DNA of 64,000 nt from Hyphomicrobium sp. GTDB taxonomy: Bacteria > Pseudomonadota > Alphaproteobacteria > Rhizobiales > Hyphomicrobiaceae. Position 1 is the stretch's first letter; every line of letters begins with the position of its first letter. Positions 55,916 to 64,000 of the stretch are shown here, one piece after another. The position numbers and the translations under genes were made by a program. The notes under the pieces were generated by a model. That model was not told the DNA's origin. It did not search any database and saw only the letters and a list, made by a program, of their open reading frames with translations. The DNA lies in NCBI GenBank assembly GCA_003987725.1, contig RXJH01000004.1, forward strand, positions 1-64,000, written 5' to 3'.

Positions 55916-57202
55916 ATGTCGAAAAAGGCGTATGTATTAGCCTGCGCAACTCAATTGGCGCTGGTGGGCGTCCTTGGATCGGGAGCGCCCGTTCTGGCGG
56001 CGCCTGCGACCAAAGACGTTGTGAAGAATTACGGGGACCTGGCGGAAGCGATGTACTCCGATGCGCTGGCCAAGGCCAAGGATCTCGACAAATCGGTCGA
56101 CGCCTTGCTGGCCGCTCCGAGCGCCGAAACGCTCGAGGCCGCGCGGACGGCGTGGAAGGCTTCGCGCGTTCCCTACATGCAGACAGAAGGCTTCCGTTTC
56201 GGCAACAAGATCGTCGACGACTGGGAAGGCAACGTCAACTCGTGGCCGCTCGATGAAGGCCTGATCGATTATGTCGACAAGGCGAGCTACGGCGATACCA
56301 AGGAAGAAAATCCTCTCTATACGGCGAATATCATCGCCAACAAGCAAATCCGCCTGGGCCCCAAAATTCTCGACGCGTCGAAAATCAATAAGGAAGTCAT
56401 CGGCAAGCTCAACAGCGCGCTGAATGTCGAAGCGAACGTCGGCACGGGGTATCACGCGATCGAGTTCCTGCTGTGGGGCCAGAATTTGCACAAGCCTGGC
56501 GTCAAAGCGGGCGAGCGTCCGGCCAGCGATTTCGATCTCAAGAACTGCACGCATGAAAACTGCGACCGCCGCCGGGACTATCTGAAGGCGGCTTCGGACT
56601 TGCTCGTCGATGACCTCACCGAAATGGTCGGCAACTGGAAGCCGGACGGCGCGGCGCGGAAGGCTCTCGGCGCACAGGACGAAAGCGCGCAGCTCTCGAC
56701 GATCTTGACCGGCCTCGGCTCTCTCTCTTACGGCGAACTCGCAGGTGAGCGCATGAAGCTCGGCGTGCTGCTGCACGATCCGGAAGAGGCGCACGACTGC
56801 TTCTCGAACAATACGCAAAACAGCCATTACTACGACGAAGTCGGCATGATCGCGCTGTGGAACGGCAAATACGACGGCCCGACTGCGACGAGCGGACCGA
56901 GCATTGCCGATCTCGCGCGCGCGAAGGCCCCCGAGGCCGCAAAGCGCGTCGACGAAGCCATGGCGACGACGCTCGAGAAGATGCACGCGATCAAGGCCAA
57001 GGCTGATTCCGGCGAGATGCTCTATGACCAGATGCTGGCTGCGGGCAACGACGAGGGCAACAAGCTCATCCTCGATGGCGTCGATGCTCTCGTAGCTCAG
57101 GCGCGAGCCCTTGAAGGCGTCGTCGCGGCGTTGAACCTCAAGGTGAAGATCGAGGGTTCGGACAGCCTCGATGATCCGGACAAGGTCGCCAAGGCGAAGT
57201 AG
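55916..57202 (+). CDS. Imelysin-family (ICMP/EfeO-like) periplasmic iron-regulated protein
   Basis: 428 residues, signal peptide 1-28. Belongs to the imelysin/insulin-cleaving peptidase M75 family, associated with bacterial iron uptake. The GxHxxE motif is present in GTGYHAIEFLLWGQNL, along with RVPYMQTEGFRFGNKIVDDW and LDEGLIDYV near the N-terminus. Several conserved Cys pairs (FDLKNCTHENCDRR; AHDCFSNN) may form disulfides. It opens a five-gene exported module and is the only one with the intact GxHxxE. Confidence 0.92.
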   Translation: MSKKAYVLACATQLALVGVLGSGAPVLAAPATKDVVKNYGDLAEAMYSDALAKAKDLDKSVDALLAAPSAETLEAARTAWKASRVPYMQTEGFRFGNKIVDDWEGNVNSWPLDEGLIDYVDKASYGDTKEENPLYTANIIANKQIRLGPKILDASKINKEVIGKLNSALNVEANVGTGYHAIEFLLWGQNLHKPGVKAGERPASDFDLKNCTHENCDRRRDYLKAASDLLVDDLTEMVGNWKPDGAARKALGAQDESAQLSTILTGLGSLSYGELAGERMKLGVLLHDPEEAHDCFSNNTQNSHYYDEVGMIALWNGKYDGPTATSGPSIADLARAKAPEAAKRVDEAMATTLEKMHAIKAKADSGEMLYDQMLAAGNDEGNKLILDGVDALVAQARALEGVVAALNLKVKIEGSDSLDDPDKVAKAK

Positions 57203-57249
57203 TTGGATTATCCAGGCACCAAAACCGCTGCCTTCGATGAGGTTTTCGC

Positions 57250-58716
57250 ATGGTGACGCGCAGAGACCTCATCGCCGGCGCGGCGGCATTTTCAGGAAGC
57301 GCAGCGGCGGGTTTTCTCGCCGTTGGACGCAGGGTTAAAGCGCGTGCCGCCGATCCGCAGGAGGTCATCGCGCGGCCGATTGCAGAGGGCGTCAAGGCGG
57401 TCACGTTTGATCTCGCCGAGCGGCCGACGGCGCTGCCGTGCTTCGATGGTAAGACGCTGCCCTTGTGGACGTTCGAGTCCGGCACGACGTTTCCGATCGT
57501 GCGGATGAAGCTCGGCGAGCGGTTCGATACGGTCTTCAAAAACAATTTGCCAATGGCAGGCGAGGTCGCGTCGATCCACTGGCACGGCCTCCGCATTCCG
57601 AACGATCAAGACGGCGTCCCCTATATGACGCAGCAGCCGATCGCGGTCGGATCTGAAGGCCGTTATTCTTTCGTGCCGCCGGATACGGGCTCGTTTTTCT
57701 TCCATACGCACTGCAATTCGACGGAGCATTTCGGGCGCGGTTTGATTGGCGTGCTGATCGTCGAGGGCGACGAGATTTCGCCGCCTGACGATGAAGTCGT
57801 GCTCTTGATGAAAGACTGGCGCATCGGTCCCGATGGTGCATTCCTGCCGTTTACGACGGACGAGGGCGCTGCCAAGGGTGGTACGCCCGGAACCGTTCGT
57901 TCCGTCAACGGCGAGAGATCGCCCGTCATCACCGTTCCGTCGTCGGCCGACATTCGTATTCGCTTCTATAATCTCGATCCGATGCGCATTTCCGAAATCG
58001 GCTTCGAGAATGCCGGCGCGGCGATCATCGCGGTCGATGGCAACGGAATTCCGCCGATGCCGTTCGAATCCTGGCGGATGGGTACGGGCATGCGCCTCGA
58101 TGTCCTACTGCGCACGGCGGCGCCGGGAGAATCGGTGAAGCTCTTCGATTATTTTTCGAAAGAGCCGTACGTTCTCGCGGAATTCAAATCGGAAGGTCCG
58201 CCGAAGCGCACGGGGCCGTTCGAGCCGACGCCGCTGAAGGTGATGCCGTTCGCCAAGCTCGACGAAACGTCGGCGCAGCGAATGCCATTTGAATTCTCCG
58301 CGACGCCCACCGGCGCTTCGATTGCCGCCGCCGGCACCGTTTCAGACATCCAGATCGGCCCGCTCTGCCTCTCGAAACGGACGTTCTGGGCCATCAACAA
58401 GCAGGCCTGGCCCGGACACGATCATAAGGATCTCGGACCGCCCTTCGCGGTTTTGAAATCCGGCAACAGCTACATCTTCGAGTTGAAGAACACGACGCCG
58501 CGGTCGCATCCGATCCATATTCACGGGCACACTTTCGAAGTATTGAGTTCGAGCTTGCGTCACCATCCGCGCGTTCGCTGCGATACGGTGCTGCTGCTCC
58601 CCAACGAGCGTATCGAGGTTGGCCTCGTTGCGGGCGAACCCGGAAAGTGGATGTTCCATTGTCATATTCTCGAACATCAAGAAGCCGGTATGATGGGCTA
58701 CATCGAGGTCGTGTGA
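57250..58716 (+). CDS. Tat-exported multicopper oxidase
   Basis: 488 residues. TRRDLIAGAAAFSGSAAAG is a twin-arginine signal. Copper motifs are complete: SIHWHGLRIPN, FFHTHCNSTEH, RSHPIHIHGHTF and WMFHCHILEHQEAGMMG. The last gives the type 1 Cys with His, His and axial Met, plus the trinuclear ligands. Such enzymes oxidise Cu(I), Fe(II) or phenols with O2; in this context ferroxidase is attractive. It starts 47 bases after the first imelysin gene and its stop overlaps the next gene (GTGA). Confidence 0.93.
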   Translation: MVTRRDLIAGAAAFSGSAAAGFLAVGRRVKARAADPQEVIARPIAEGVKAVTFDLAERPTALPCFDGKTLPLWTFESGTTFPIVRMKLGERFDTVFKNNLPMAGEVASIHWHGLRIPNDQDGVPYMTQQPIAVGSEGRYSFVPPDTGSFFFHTHCNSTEHFGRGLIGVLIVEGDEISPPDDEVVLLMKDWRIGPDGAFLPFTTDEGAAKGGTPGTVRSVNGERSPVITVPSSADIRIRFYNLDPMRISEIGFENAGAAIIAVDGNGIPPMPFESWRMGTGMRLDVLLRTAAPGESVKLFDYFSKEPYVLAEFKSEGPPKRTGPFEPTPLKVMPFAKLDETSAQRMPFEFSATPTGASIAAAGTVSDIQIGPLCLSKRTFWAINKQAWPGHDHKDLGPPFAVLKSGNSYIFELKNTTPRSHPIHIHGHTFEVLSSSLRHHPRVRCDTVLLLPNERIEVGLVAGEPGKWMFHCHILEHQEAGMMGYIEVV

Positions 58717-59888
58717 ACGGCTGGCTTCGCGTCTCGATTGCACTGCTGTTCCTCACCATAACGCCCGAAGATATGCTCCGAGCGGATCAACTTGATGCGG
58801 CCGTCGGGAAGGCGCTCTTCGACCGTCAATGGATCCCCGCGCCCGCTTCAACGAAGGCCACTGACGGGCTCGGACCGTTCTTTTCGTCGCGCTCCTGCAC
58901 CGGCTGCCATTCGCGCGGAGAGGGCGCGCACGTCGTGACCCGTGACGATGGGCAGGCCGATATCGTGGGCGCGGTCGTGCGCTTCGGTAAGGGTGACGGA
59001 ACGACCGATCCTTTTTACGGCCTGCAACTGCAGACCGATGCGGTGCCCACTTTGATGCCTGAAGGGCACGCGCGCTTTCTTCCTGATCTTAAATACAACC
59101 TGACAGGTCCGGCGCTCGCTGACGGCGTCAACGCGGGTGTTCGGCTTGCGCCGCCGCTCTTCGGGCGGGCGGCGTTCGATGACGTTCCGGACGAAGAAAT
59201 TCTGAAGCGTGCCGTTGCGGGCGAGCGCAAAGCAGACGGCGTCAAGGGACGTGCGAACGTCACCGCGCAGGGGATCGGGCGCTATGGCTGGAAGGCGGCG
59301 CATGTGACGCTGGACGATCAGGTCGCGCACGCATTCGCAATCGATATCGGATTATCCAGTCCGAAAATGCCGTTCCCTTACGGCGACTGCACGAAGCTCG
59401 AGACGGCATGCCTCGCTCTGCCGAACGGTGAAAGCCCGGAATTCGACGGGCGCGAGATTTCCTCGGCAATGCTCGGATATGTCGACAGCTATCTCAAAAC
59501 GCTCCGCGCGGGATCGGATGCGGCGGATTCCCCCGGTGCCGCCGTCTTTGGCGCCATCGGATGCGCCAGTTGCCACGTGCCGACGTTAGCGACGCGCGAT
59601 GGGCGGCAAATTCCGGCCTTCACCGATCTGCTTCTTCACGATATGGGTCCGTTGCTCGATGACGGTGTCGGCGAGCCCGGCGTCAAGTCATCGGAATGGC
59701 GGACTGCCCCCCTCATCGGTCACCGTTTACCTTCCGAGCAACGACGTTTCCTCCATGACGGGTCGGCCGCGACTGTGGAAGAAGCGATCGGGAAGCACTG
59801 CGGCGAGGCTGAGCATAGCCGCAATCTTTTCGAGGCGCTCTCGCAGGACGACAAGAAGCGGCTCGTCGAATACGTGAACGGGTTATGA
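58713..59888 (+). CDS. Exported di-haem oxidoreductase (DUF1111/thiol oxidoreductase-like)
   Basis: 391 residues from GTG 58713, overlapping the preceding stop by 4 bases; this start gives a proper signal peptide (MNGWLRVSIALLFLTI). Two c-type haem sites: RSCTGCHSRG near residue 65 and CASCHVPT near residue 288. The fold resembles the putative di-haem peroxidases that accompany imelysin genes in Pseudomonas (the icmP-linked cluster). It probably moves electrons in the periplasm, reducing or oxidising iron. The stop overlaps the next gene by 4 bases. Confidence 0.9.
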   Translation: MNGWLRVSIALLFLTITPEDMLRADQLDAAVGKALFDRQWIPAPASTKATDGLGPFFSSRSCTGCHSRGEGAHVVTRDDGQADIVGAVVRFGKGDGTTDPFYGLQLQTDAVPTLMPEGHARFLPDLKYNLTGPALADGVNAGVRLAPPLFGRAAFDDVPDEEILKRAVAGERKADGVKGRANVTAQGIGRYGWKAAHVTLDDQVAHAFAIDIGLSSPKMPFPYGDCTKLETACLALPNGESPEFDGREISSAMLGYVDSYLKTLRAGSDAADSPGAAVFGAIGCASCHVPTLATRDGRQIPAFTDLLLHDMGPLLDDGVGEPGVKSSEWRTAPLIGHRLPSEQRRFLHDGSAATVEEAIGKHCGEAEHSRNLFEALSQDDKKRLVEYVNGL

Positions 59889-60955
59889 TGATAAGAAAAG
59901 CGACGCTCACCGGGTTTTCGATCCTCGCATTGATTGTGCACGTTACCGTCGCCACTGCTAGCGAACCCATCAGTCATGAGGCGATGGTGAAGGCGGCGAT
60001 CGAGAAGCACATCCTTCCGCATTTCGAAACACTGAAGGCGGCAGCGGAGCCTTTGCCGGCTGCGGTCGCAAACGTCTGCAAAACGGGTTCTGCGGAAGCC
60101 AACCGCGAGCTTTCAGAGCAATTCGACAAGGCCGTTATTGCGTACGCCGGCGTCGATTTTCTTCGTTTCGGGCCGATGCTCGAAAAGGGCCGCCGCGAGC
60201 AGCTCTCGTTCTGGCCCGACCCGCGAGGCTATCTGGCGCGGCAGATGCGGCTCATTCTGACGAAACAGGACGAGTCGATCGCGCAACCCGGGGCGATCGG
60301 CAAGCAGAGTGCTGCGGTGCAGGGGCTGACGGCGCTCGAAATTCTGATCCGCGATGCGGATGTGCCTCTCGGACCGGGCGAGCCCGCGCATTACCGCTGC
60401 CTCTTCGCGGAGGCGATTGCCGCGAATATCGTCCGCCTGTCGAACGAGATCGTCACCGAGTGGGAAAAGCCGGGCGGCTGGGCAGAGAAGATGCTGCATG
60501 CCGGTCCTGAGAACGATACCTACAAGAACCCGAGCGAAGCCGCCGTCGAGGTCGTCAAAGCGTTGATCGTCGGACTGTCGCTGACGGCCGATCTGCAGAT
60601 CAAGCCGCAGATCGATCCCAAGATCCGTCTCAAGCCGCCCTACGATAAATCGGGGCTGCAGAAGCCGTACTATGCGGCCAGCATCGCGTCGCTGCACCAA
60701 CTCTACACGGTGCTGCAGCTTGAAGATTATCTCACGCCCGACAAGCGCTGGATGAAGGATTGGGTTGCGGGAACGTGGCGCGCACTCGAAGCGAGCGACG
60801 GCGCGGGCGGTCACGCGGCACATGCGGAGCGTGACGATGCGCCGACGCCGCGAGAAGTTTTCGACCGCACGAACGGGCTTCGCAACATGGTGTCCAACCG
60901 GCTGTCCGTGGCAGCCAAGCTGACTGTGGGGTTCAATGAACTCGATGGCGATTGA
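59885..60955 (+). CDS. Second imelysin-family protein, GxHxxE motif lost
   Basis: 356 residues, signal peptide about 1-26. Imelysin-like by length, helical content and context, but the position of the GxHxxE motif reads QGLTALEILI: Gly and Glu are kept while His is replaced. Conserved helices such as VDFLRFGPMLEKGRREQLSFW occur instead. A divergent paralogue of the first imelysin gene, perhaps structural. The 5' end overlaps the di-haem gene by 4 bases and the 3' end overlaps DUF1513 by 20. Confidence 0.88.
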   Translation: MMIRKATLTGFSILALIVHVTVATASEPISHEAMVKAAIEKHILPHFETLKAAAEPLPAAVANVCKTGSAEANRELSEQFDKAVIAYAGVDFLRFGPMLEKGRREQLSFWPDPRGYLARQMRLILTKQDESIAQPGAIGKQSAAVQGLTALEILIRDADVPLGPGEPAHYRCLFAEAIAANIVRLSNEIVTEWEKPGGWAEKMLHAGPENDTYKNPSEAAVEVVKALIVGLSLTADLQIKPQIDPKIRLKPPYDKSGLQKPYYAASIASLHQLYTVLQLEDYLTPDKRWMKDWVAGTWRALEASDGAGGHAAHAERDDAPTPREVFDRTNGLRNMVSNRLSVAAKLTVGFNELDGD

Positions 60956-62048
60956 CCGGAGATCGTTGCTGCTCGGCACGCTGGCGTTCGTCGGAACGGC
61001 GCCGATGCGTGGCGCACTGGCAGAGGGCACTGACGACATCGCATACGTCAGCGCTGCGCGTCGCGCCGAAGGCACGTACAGCGTGCTTCTTCTTCGCGCC
61101 GACGGATCGATCATCAGAGAAGTTGCCCTCTCGGGCCGTGGCCACGACATCGCCATTCACCGGCCGTCGAACAACTTTGCCGTGTTCGCGCGGCGGCCGG
61201 GCACGTTCGGCGTCGCCTTCGACCTCGACACGGCGCGCCCGCCGCACGTCTTTACGCCCGGCGAAGGGCGACACTACTTCGGTCATGGCAGTTTCTCGCA
61301 GGACGGGCGGTTGCTCTACGCGTCTGAAGCCGACATCGACAGCGGGCAGGGCGTGATCGGGATCTACGACGTCGCTTCCGGCTTCAAAAAGATCGGCGAA
61401 CATTCGAGCTACGGCACCGGCCCGCACGAGATCATGCTGCTGGCAGACGGCCGGACGATCGCCGTAGGCAATGGCGGCCTCGATACCGTTCCGGATGCGG
61501 GGCGCGAAAATCTCAACGTCGATGCGATGGAACCGTCGCTGGCATTCGTCGACGCCGTCACCGGCAAGCTCATCGCCAAGCATGACATGACGGGCGATCT
61601 CAAATCGCTTTCGATCCGGCATGTTACGCAAGACGCCACAGGCCTCGTGTGGTTTGGAGCGCAATGGGAAGGCAGCCCGAGCGAGACGCCGCAGCTCGTC
61701 GGCAGCGCGGGTCCGGACCGGGCGCTGAAACTCATCGAGCCGCAGGCCAAAGGTGGCGGCGATCTCAAGGGGTACATCGGTGCTATGGCGGTGAGTGCCG
61801 ATGGGCGCACAATTGCGGCCAGCGCCCCGAAAGCGGGTCATGTGCTCTACGTCGACACCGCGACGGCGAAAGTCGTCGGGCAGAGCAATTTGAAAGACGT
61901 GTGCGGACTTGCGTCCCATGGCGACGCGGACTTTGCGGCCTCATCGGGCTTCGGCGTGGTGCGTTATGAAACGGCACAGGCTTCGACGATTTCGGAGCAT
62001 GAGCTACGTGACATCGCGTTCGACAATCACTTGCGTCGCGTCGGCTGA
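60936..62048 (+). CDS. DUF1513 family exported protein (beta-propeller-like)
   Basis: 370 residues. DRRSLLLGTLAF gives a twin-arginine-like signal (residues 7-18). The mature part has repeated propeller-like strands with GHDIAIH, GHGSFSQDGRLLYASEAD, GPHEIMLLADGRTIAVGNGG, and YIGAMAVSADGRTIAASAP. DUF1513 genes close the imelysin cluster in Pseudomonas too. Two starts are possible: ATG 60936 and ATG 60945, both within the previous gene. Role unknown. Confidence 0.9.
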   Translation: MNSMAIDRRSLLLGTLAFVGTAPMRGALAEGTDDIAYVSAARRAEGTYSVLLLRADGSIIREVALSGRGHDIAIHRPSNNFAVFARRPGTFGVAFDLDTARPPHVFTPGEGRHYFGHGSFSQDGRLLYASEADIDSGQGVIGIYDVASGFKKIGEHSSYGTGPHEIMLLADGRTIAVGNGGLDTVPDAGRENLNVDAMEPSLAFVDAVTGKLIAKHDMTGDLKSLSIRHVTQDATGLVWFGAQWEGSPSETPQLVGSAGPDRALKLIEPQAKGGGDLKGYIGAMAVSADGRTIAASAPKAGHVLYVDTATAKVVGQSNLKDVCGLASHGDADFAASSGFGVVRYETAQASTISEHELRDIAFDNHLRRVG

Positions 62049-62076
62049 CCAGCGGCGAGGATGATCGCGACGCGTT

Positions 62077-63105
62077 TTACTCCGGTGCTTTCCGGAATGC
62101 CGAGATGATCTGCGCGAGGATCGATGTTGCGATTTCGCCGGGTGTCTCGGCCTTGATGTCGAGGCCGACAGGGGCGTTGATGCGGGCAATGGCGGCATCG
62201 GTGAAGCCCGCGGTCTTCAGCCGTTCCACGCGCTTCGCATGCGTTCGCTTTGAGCCAAGAGAGCCGATGTAACGGCACGGCGAATTGAGCGCGATGGTTA
62301 GGGCTTCGTCGTCGATTTGATCGACGTGGCTCAGCGTCACGACGGCCGTGAATGGATCGGCGGGCGTTTTCTCGAAGGCCTCTTTCGGAGATCCGGTGAC
62401 GATCTGGGATGCATCGAAACGCGCCGGGTTGGCGAATGACGTTCTCGGATCAAGAATTTTTACGTCATATCCCGCCGCTGTCGCCATCGTTGCCAGATGC
62501 TGGGCGATGTGGGTTGCGCCGACGATGATGATGCGCGGGGGCGGGGTCAGCGCATGCACAAACATCTCGCCGCTTTTATCGACGGCGCTGCGGGTGCGCC
62601 GAACGGCTTCCGCTATCGCGGGGTCGGCCGTCGTCGCTCCGTCGTGGATTTCGCTGGCGCCGTCCGAGAGGCGCGTCGTGACGACCACGGGCGTGCGATT
62701 GGCTGCGGCTTCGTCCAATCGCCTTATGAATTCGAGGCCGGTTTTAGGATCGAAGCGCGAGACGTAAATACGTATCTTGCCACCGCAGGCAAGGCCGGCA
62801 CGTTGCGCGGTTTCATCGTCGATGCCGTAACTCAGCGTCTGCGGCTCGCCGGTTTTGATGACGTCGAGGGCTGCGGCAATCACATCCGCTTCGACAGGAC
62901 CTCCCGAAACGGAGCCCTGGAATTCATCCATGCCGGCGATTGCCATTTGACCGCCTGCGCGGACGGCCGCCGAGCCCCAAGTTTCGATCACGGTCGCTAT
63001 GGCAACTGGCCGCCCGGCTTCGAGCCAAGCTCTAGCCGCGACCCTGGCGTCGGTGGGCGGCGCGCCTGTTTTGGAAGCAACTTGATCGGCTTGGAGGTCG
63101 GTCAC
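62077..63105 (-). CDS. XdhC/CoxI-family molybdenum cofactor-associated protein
   Basis: 342 residues. N-terminal XdhC domain ([49 protein letters not shown]) and a C-terminal Rossmann domain ([23 protein letters not shown]). Family members insert sulfurated Moco into xanthine dehydrogenase-like or CO dehydrogenase-like enzymes. No such enzyme is in the window, so it is an orphan; the target is unknown. It is convergent with the DUF1513 gene and divergent from rimO. Confidence 0.9.
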   Translation of the reverse strand: MTDLQADQVASKTGAPPTDARVAARAWLEAGRPVAIATVIETWGSAAVRAGGQMAIAGMDEFQGSVSGGPVEADVIAAALDVIKTGEPQTLSYGIDDETAQRAGLACGGKIRIYVSRFDPKTGLEFIRRLDEAAANRTPVVVTTRLSDGASEIHDGATTADPAIAEAVRRTRSAVDKSGEMFVHALTPPPRIIIVGATHIAQHLATMATAAGYDVKILDPRTSFANPARFDASQIVTGSPKEAFEKTPADPFTAVVTLSHVDQIDDEALTIALNSPCRYIGSLGSKRTHAKRVERLKTAGFTDAAIARINAPVGLDIKAETPGEIATSILAQIISAFRKAPE

Positions 63106-63109
63106 GGGG

Positions 63110-63123
63110 TTATCCTTGGATAA
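63110..63123. promoter_or_regulatory. Small dyad between xdhC-like gene and rimO
   Basis: TTATCC-TT-GGATAA is a perfect 6-bp inverted repeat, just before the xdhC-like start. May be an operator of either gene; no further support. Confidence 0.25.
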
Positions 63124-63176
63124 TGGCCATCGTGTCGCGATTGCGCTCGTCCGGCCCCAAGGCTAGAAGCCGGAAC

Positions 63177-64000
63177 ATGGCGAGACCCTCTGGAAAGATC
63201 AAGGCGAAGGCAAGTGCAAAGGTGCGGCGGCTGGCGCATGGCCCAAGCGTGCCGCAACCTCACACGCCCAAAGTCGGGTTCGTCTCGCTCGGATGCCCGA
63301 AGGCGCTCGTCGATAGCGAGCGCATCATTACCAAGCTGCGATCTGAAGGTTATTCGATCGCGCGCGACTATTCCGGCGCCGACGTCGTCGTCGTCAACAC
63401 GTGCGGCTTTCTCGATTCCGCCAAGAAGGAAAGCCTCGACGCCATCGGCGAGGCGATGAACGGCAACGGGCGGGTGATCGTCACCGGCTGCTTCGGCGTT
63501 GAAGAGGACCGGATTCGCGAGGCCCATCCGGGCGTTCTCGCCGTAACGGGTCCGCATCAATACGAACAGGTCGTCGAAGCCGTGCACGATGCGGTGCCGC
63601 CGTTGCACGATCCGTTTCTCGATCTCGTGCCGCCCGAAGGGCTGAGGCTCACGCCACGCCATTACGCCTATCTGAAGATTTCCGAAGGCTGCAACAACCG
63701 GTGCACGTTCTGCATCATTCCCTCGCTCCGGGGCGATCTCGCCAGCCGTCCCGCGAACCACGTCTTGACCGAGGCCGAACGGCTCGTCAGCGCGGGCGTC
63801 AAAGAGCTGCTCGTCATCAGCCAGGATACGAGCGCATACGGCCTTGATCTGAAGTACGCGGAAAGTCCGTGGAAGGGCGGATCGCTCAAGGCGCGGTTCC
63901 TCGATTTGTCACGGGCGCTGGGCGATCTCGGCGCGTGGGTGCGGATGCACTACGTTTACCCCTATCCGCATGTCGACGAGGTCATTCCGTTGATGGCCGA
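63177..64000 (+). CDS. rimO: Ribosomal protein S12 methylthiotransferase RimO, N-terminal part, truncated by window end
   Basis: Radical-SAM enzyme that adds a methylthio group to Asp of ribosomal protein S12. The frame is open from ATG 63177 to the end of the window (274 codons). Visible: a basic N-terminal extension of about 30 residues, the UPF0004 domain with [17 protein letters not shown], and [19 protein letters not shown] (Cys ligands of the auxiliary cluster), TGCFGV, then the radical-SAM CxxxCxxC as [20 protein letters not shown] at Cys172, Cys176 and Cys179. The C-terminal TRAM domain lies beyond the window. RimO is preferred over MiaB because of the [11 protein letters not shown] signature. 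Confidence 0.94.
   Translation, partial: MARPSGKIKAKASAKVRRLAHGPSVPQPHTPKVGFVSLGCPKALVDSERIITKLRSEGYSIARDYSGADVVVVNTCGFLDSAKKESLDAIGEAMNGNGRVIVTGCFGVEEDRIREAHPGVLAVTGPHQYEQVVEAVHDAVPPLHDPFLDLVPPEGLRLTPRHYAYLKISEGCNNRCTFCIIPSLRGDLASRPANHVLTEAERLVSAGVKELLVISQDTSAYGLDLKYAESPWKGGSLKARFLDLSRALGDLGAWVRMHYVYPYPHVDEVIPLMA

Noticed and set aside
55937-56986. 349-residue minus-strand frame
   Set aside because: Shadow of the first imelysin gene.

Overview
The window is a chromosomal segment of a high-GC alphaproteobacterium of the order Hyphomicrobiales (Rhizobiales). The evidence is the ChvG/ChvI two-component system with HPr kinase, a mannose-type EIIA and HPr next to pckA; a zinc-ribbon-less AccD; a TsaE-phosphotransferase fusion followed by a MurU-like gene; and the lpd-rpsA-sppA-ihfB-trpFBA-accD-folC housekeeping order. 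A Hyphomicrobium-like organism is my best guess (inference; no 16S is present). Coding is dense. There are no tRNA or rRNA genes, no CRISPR array, no prophage and no intact insertion sequence that I can see.

Layout. 1-10.4 kb (+): the 3' part of lpd, rpsA, sppA, ihfB, lapA, a small membrane gene, trpF-trpB-trpA, accD, folC. 10.7-13.3 kb (+): an acetaldehyde-type aldehyde dehydrogenase, a DUF779 gene and a cysteine hydrolase. 13.4-25.4 kb (-): a run read as sensor kinase, tsaE-amgK fusion, murU-like, addB, addA, trxA. 25.6-27.0 kb (-): ahcY. 27.4-28.9 kb (+): a TadG-like von Willebrand protein. 28.9-32.8 kb (-): chvI, chvG, hprK, EIIA-Man, HPr, a regulatory phosphotransfer system without any sugar permease here. 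33.2-35.7 kb (+): pckA and a dienelactone hydrolase. 35.8-36.4 kb (-): pyrE. 36.5-40.8 kb (+): a family 39-like glycosyltransferase, a redoxin-like protein with a very His-rich tail, a formate/nitrite-type channel and a HAD phosphatase. 40.85-44.0 kb is a looser accessory stretch: an intergenic inverted repeat, a 42-residue membrane protein, an orphan polytopic membrane protein, a Gly/His-rich secreted protein and a Tat-exported intradiol dioxygenase. 44.1-47.1 kb (-): purE-purK, a periplasmic thioredoxin-like protein and a DUF1007 protein with an EF-hand loop; the last is divergent from znuA (+), with a Zur-box-like site between them.

48.2-55.7 kb (-) is a phosphate regulon in the order rrf2, phoR, pstS, pstC, pstA, pstB, phoU, phoB, with a degenerate Pho box upstream of pstS and a strong hairpin between pstS and pstC. 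Divergent from rrf2, 55.9-62.0 kb (+) is a tightly packed five-gene exported module: imelysin/ICMP, multicopper oxidase, di-haem oxidoreductase, second imelysin, DUF1513. Most of its junctions overlap. It looks like a periplasmic iron-handling system and is the most interesting region. The window closes with an xdhC-family gene (-) and the 5' part of rimO (+), which runs off the end.

Several non-coding elements can be read directly: intrinsic terminators after rpsA, adh, the cysteine hydrolase/trxA pair, ahcY and the 41.4-kb membrane gene; a hairpin just upstream of the rpsA ribosome binding site; an operator-like palindrome upstream of ahcY; and a perfect inverted repeat followed by a T-run between chvI and pckA.
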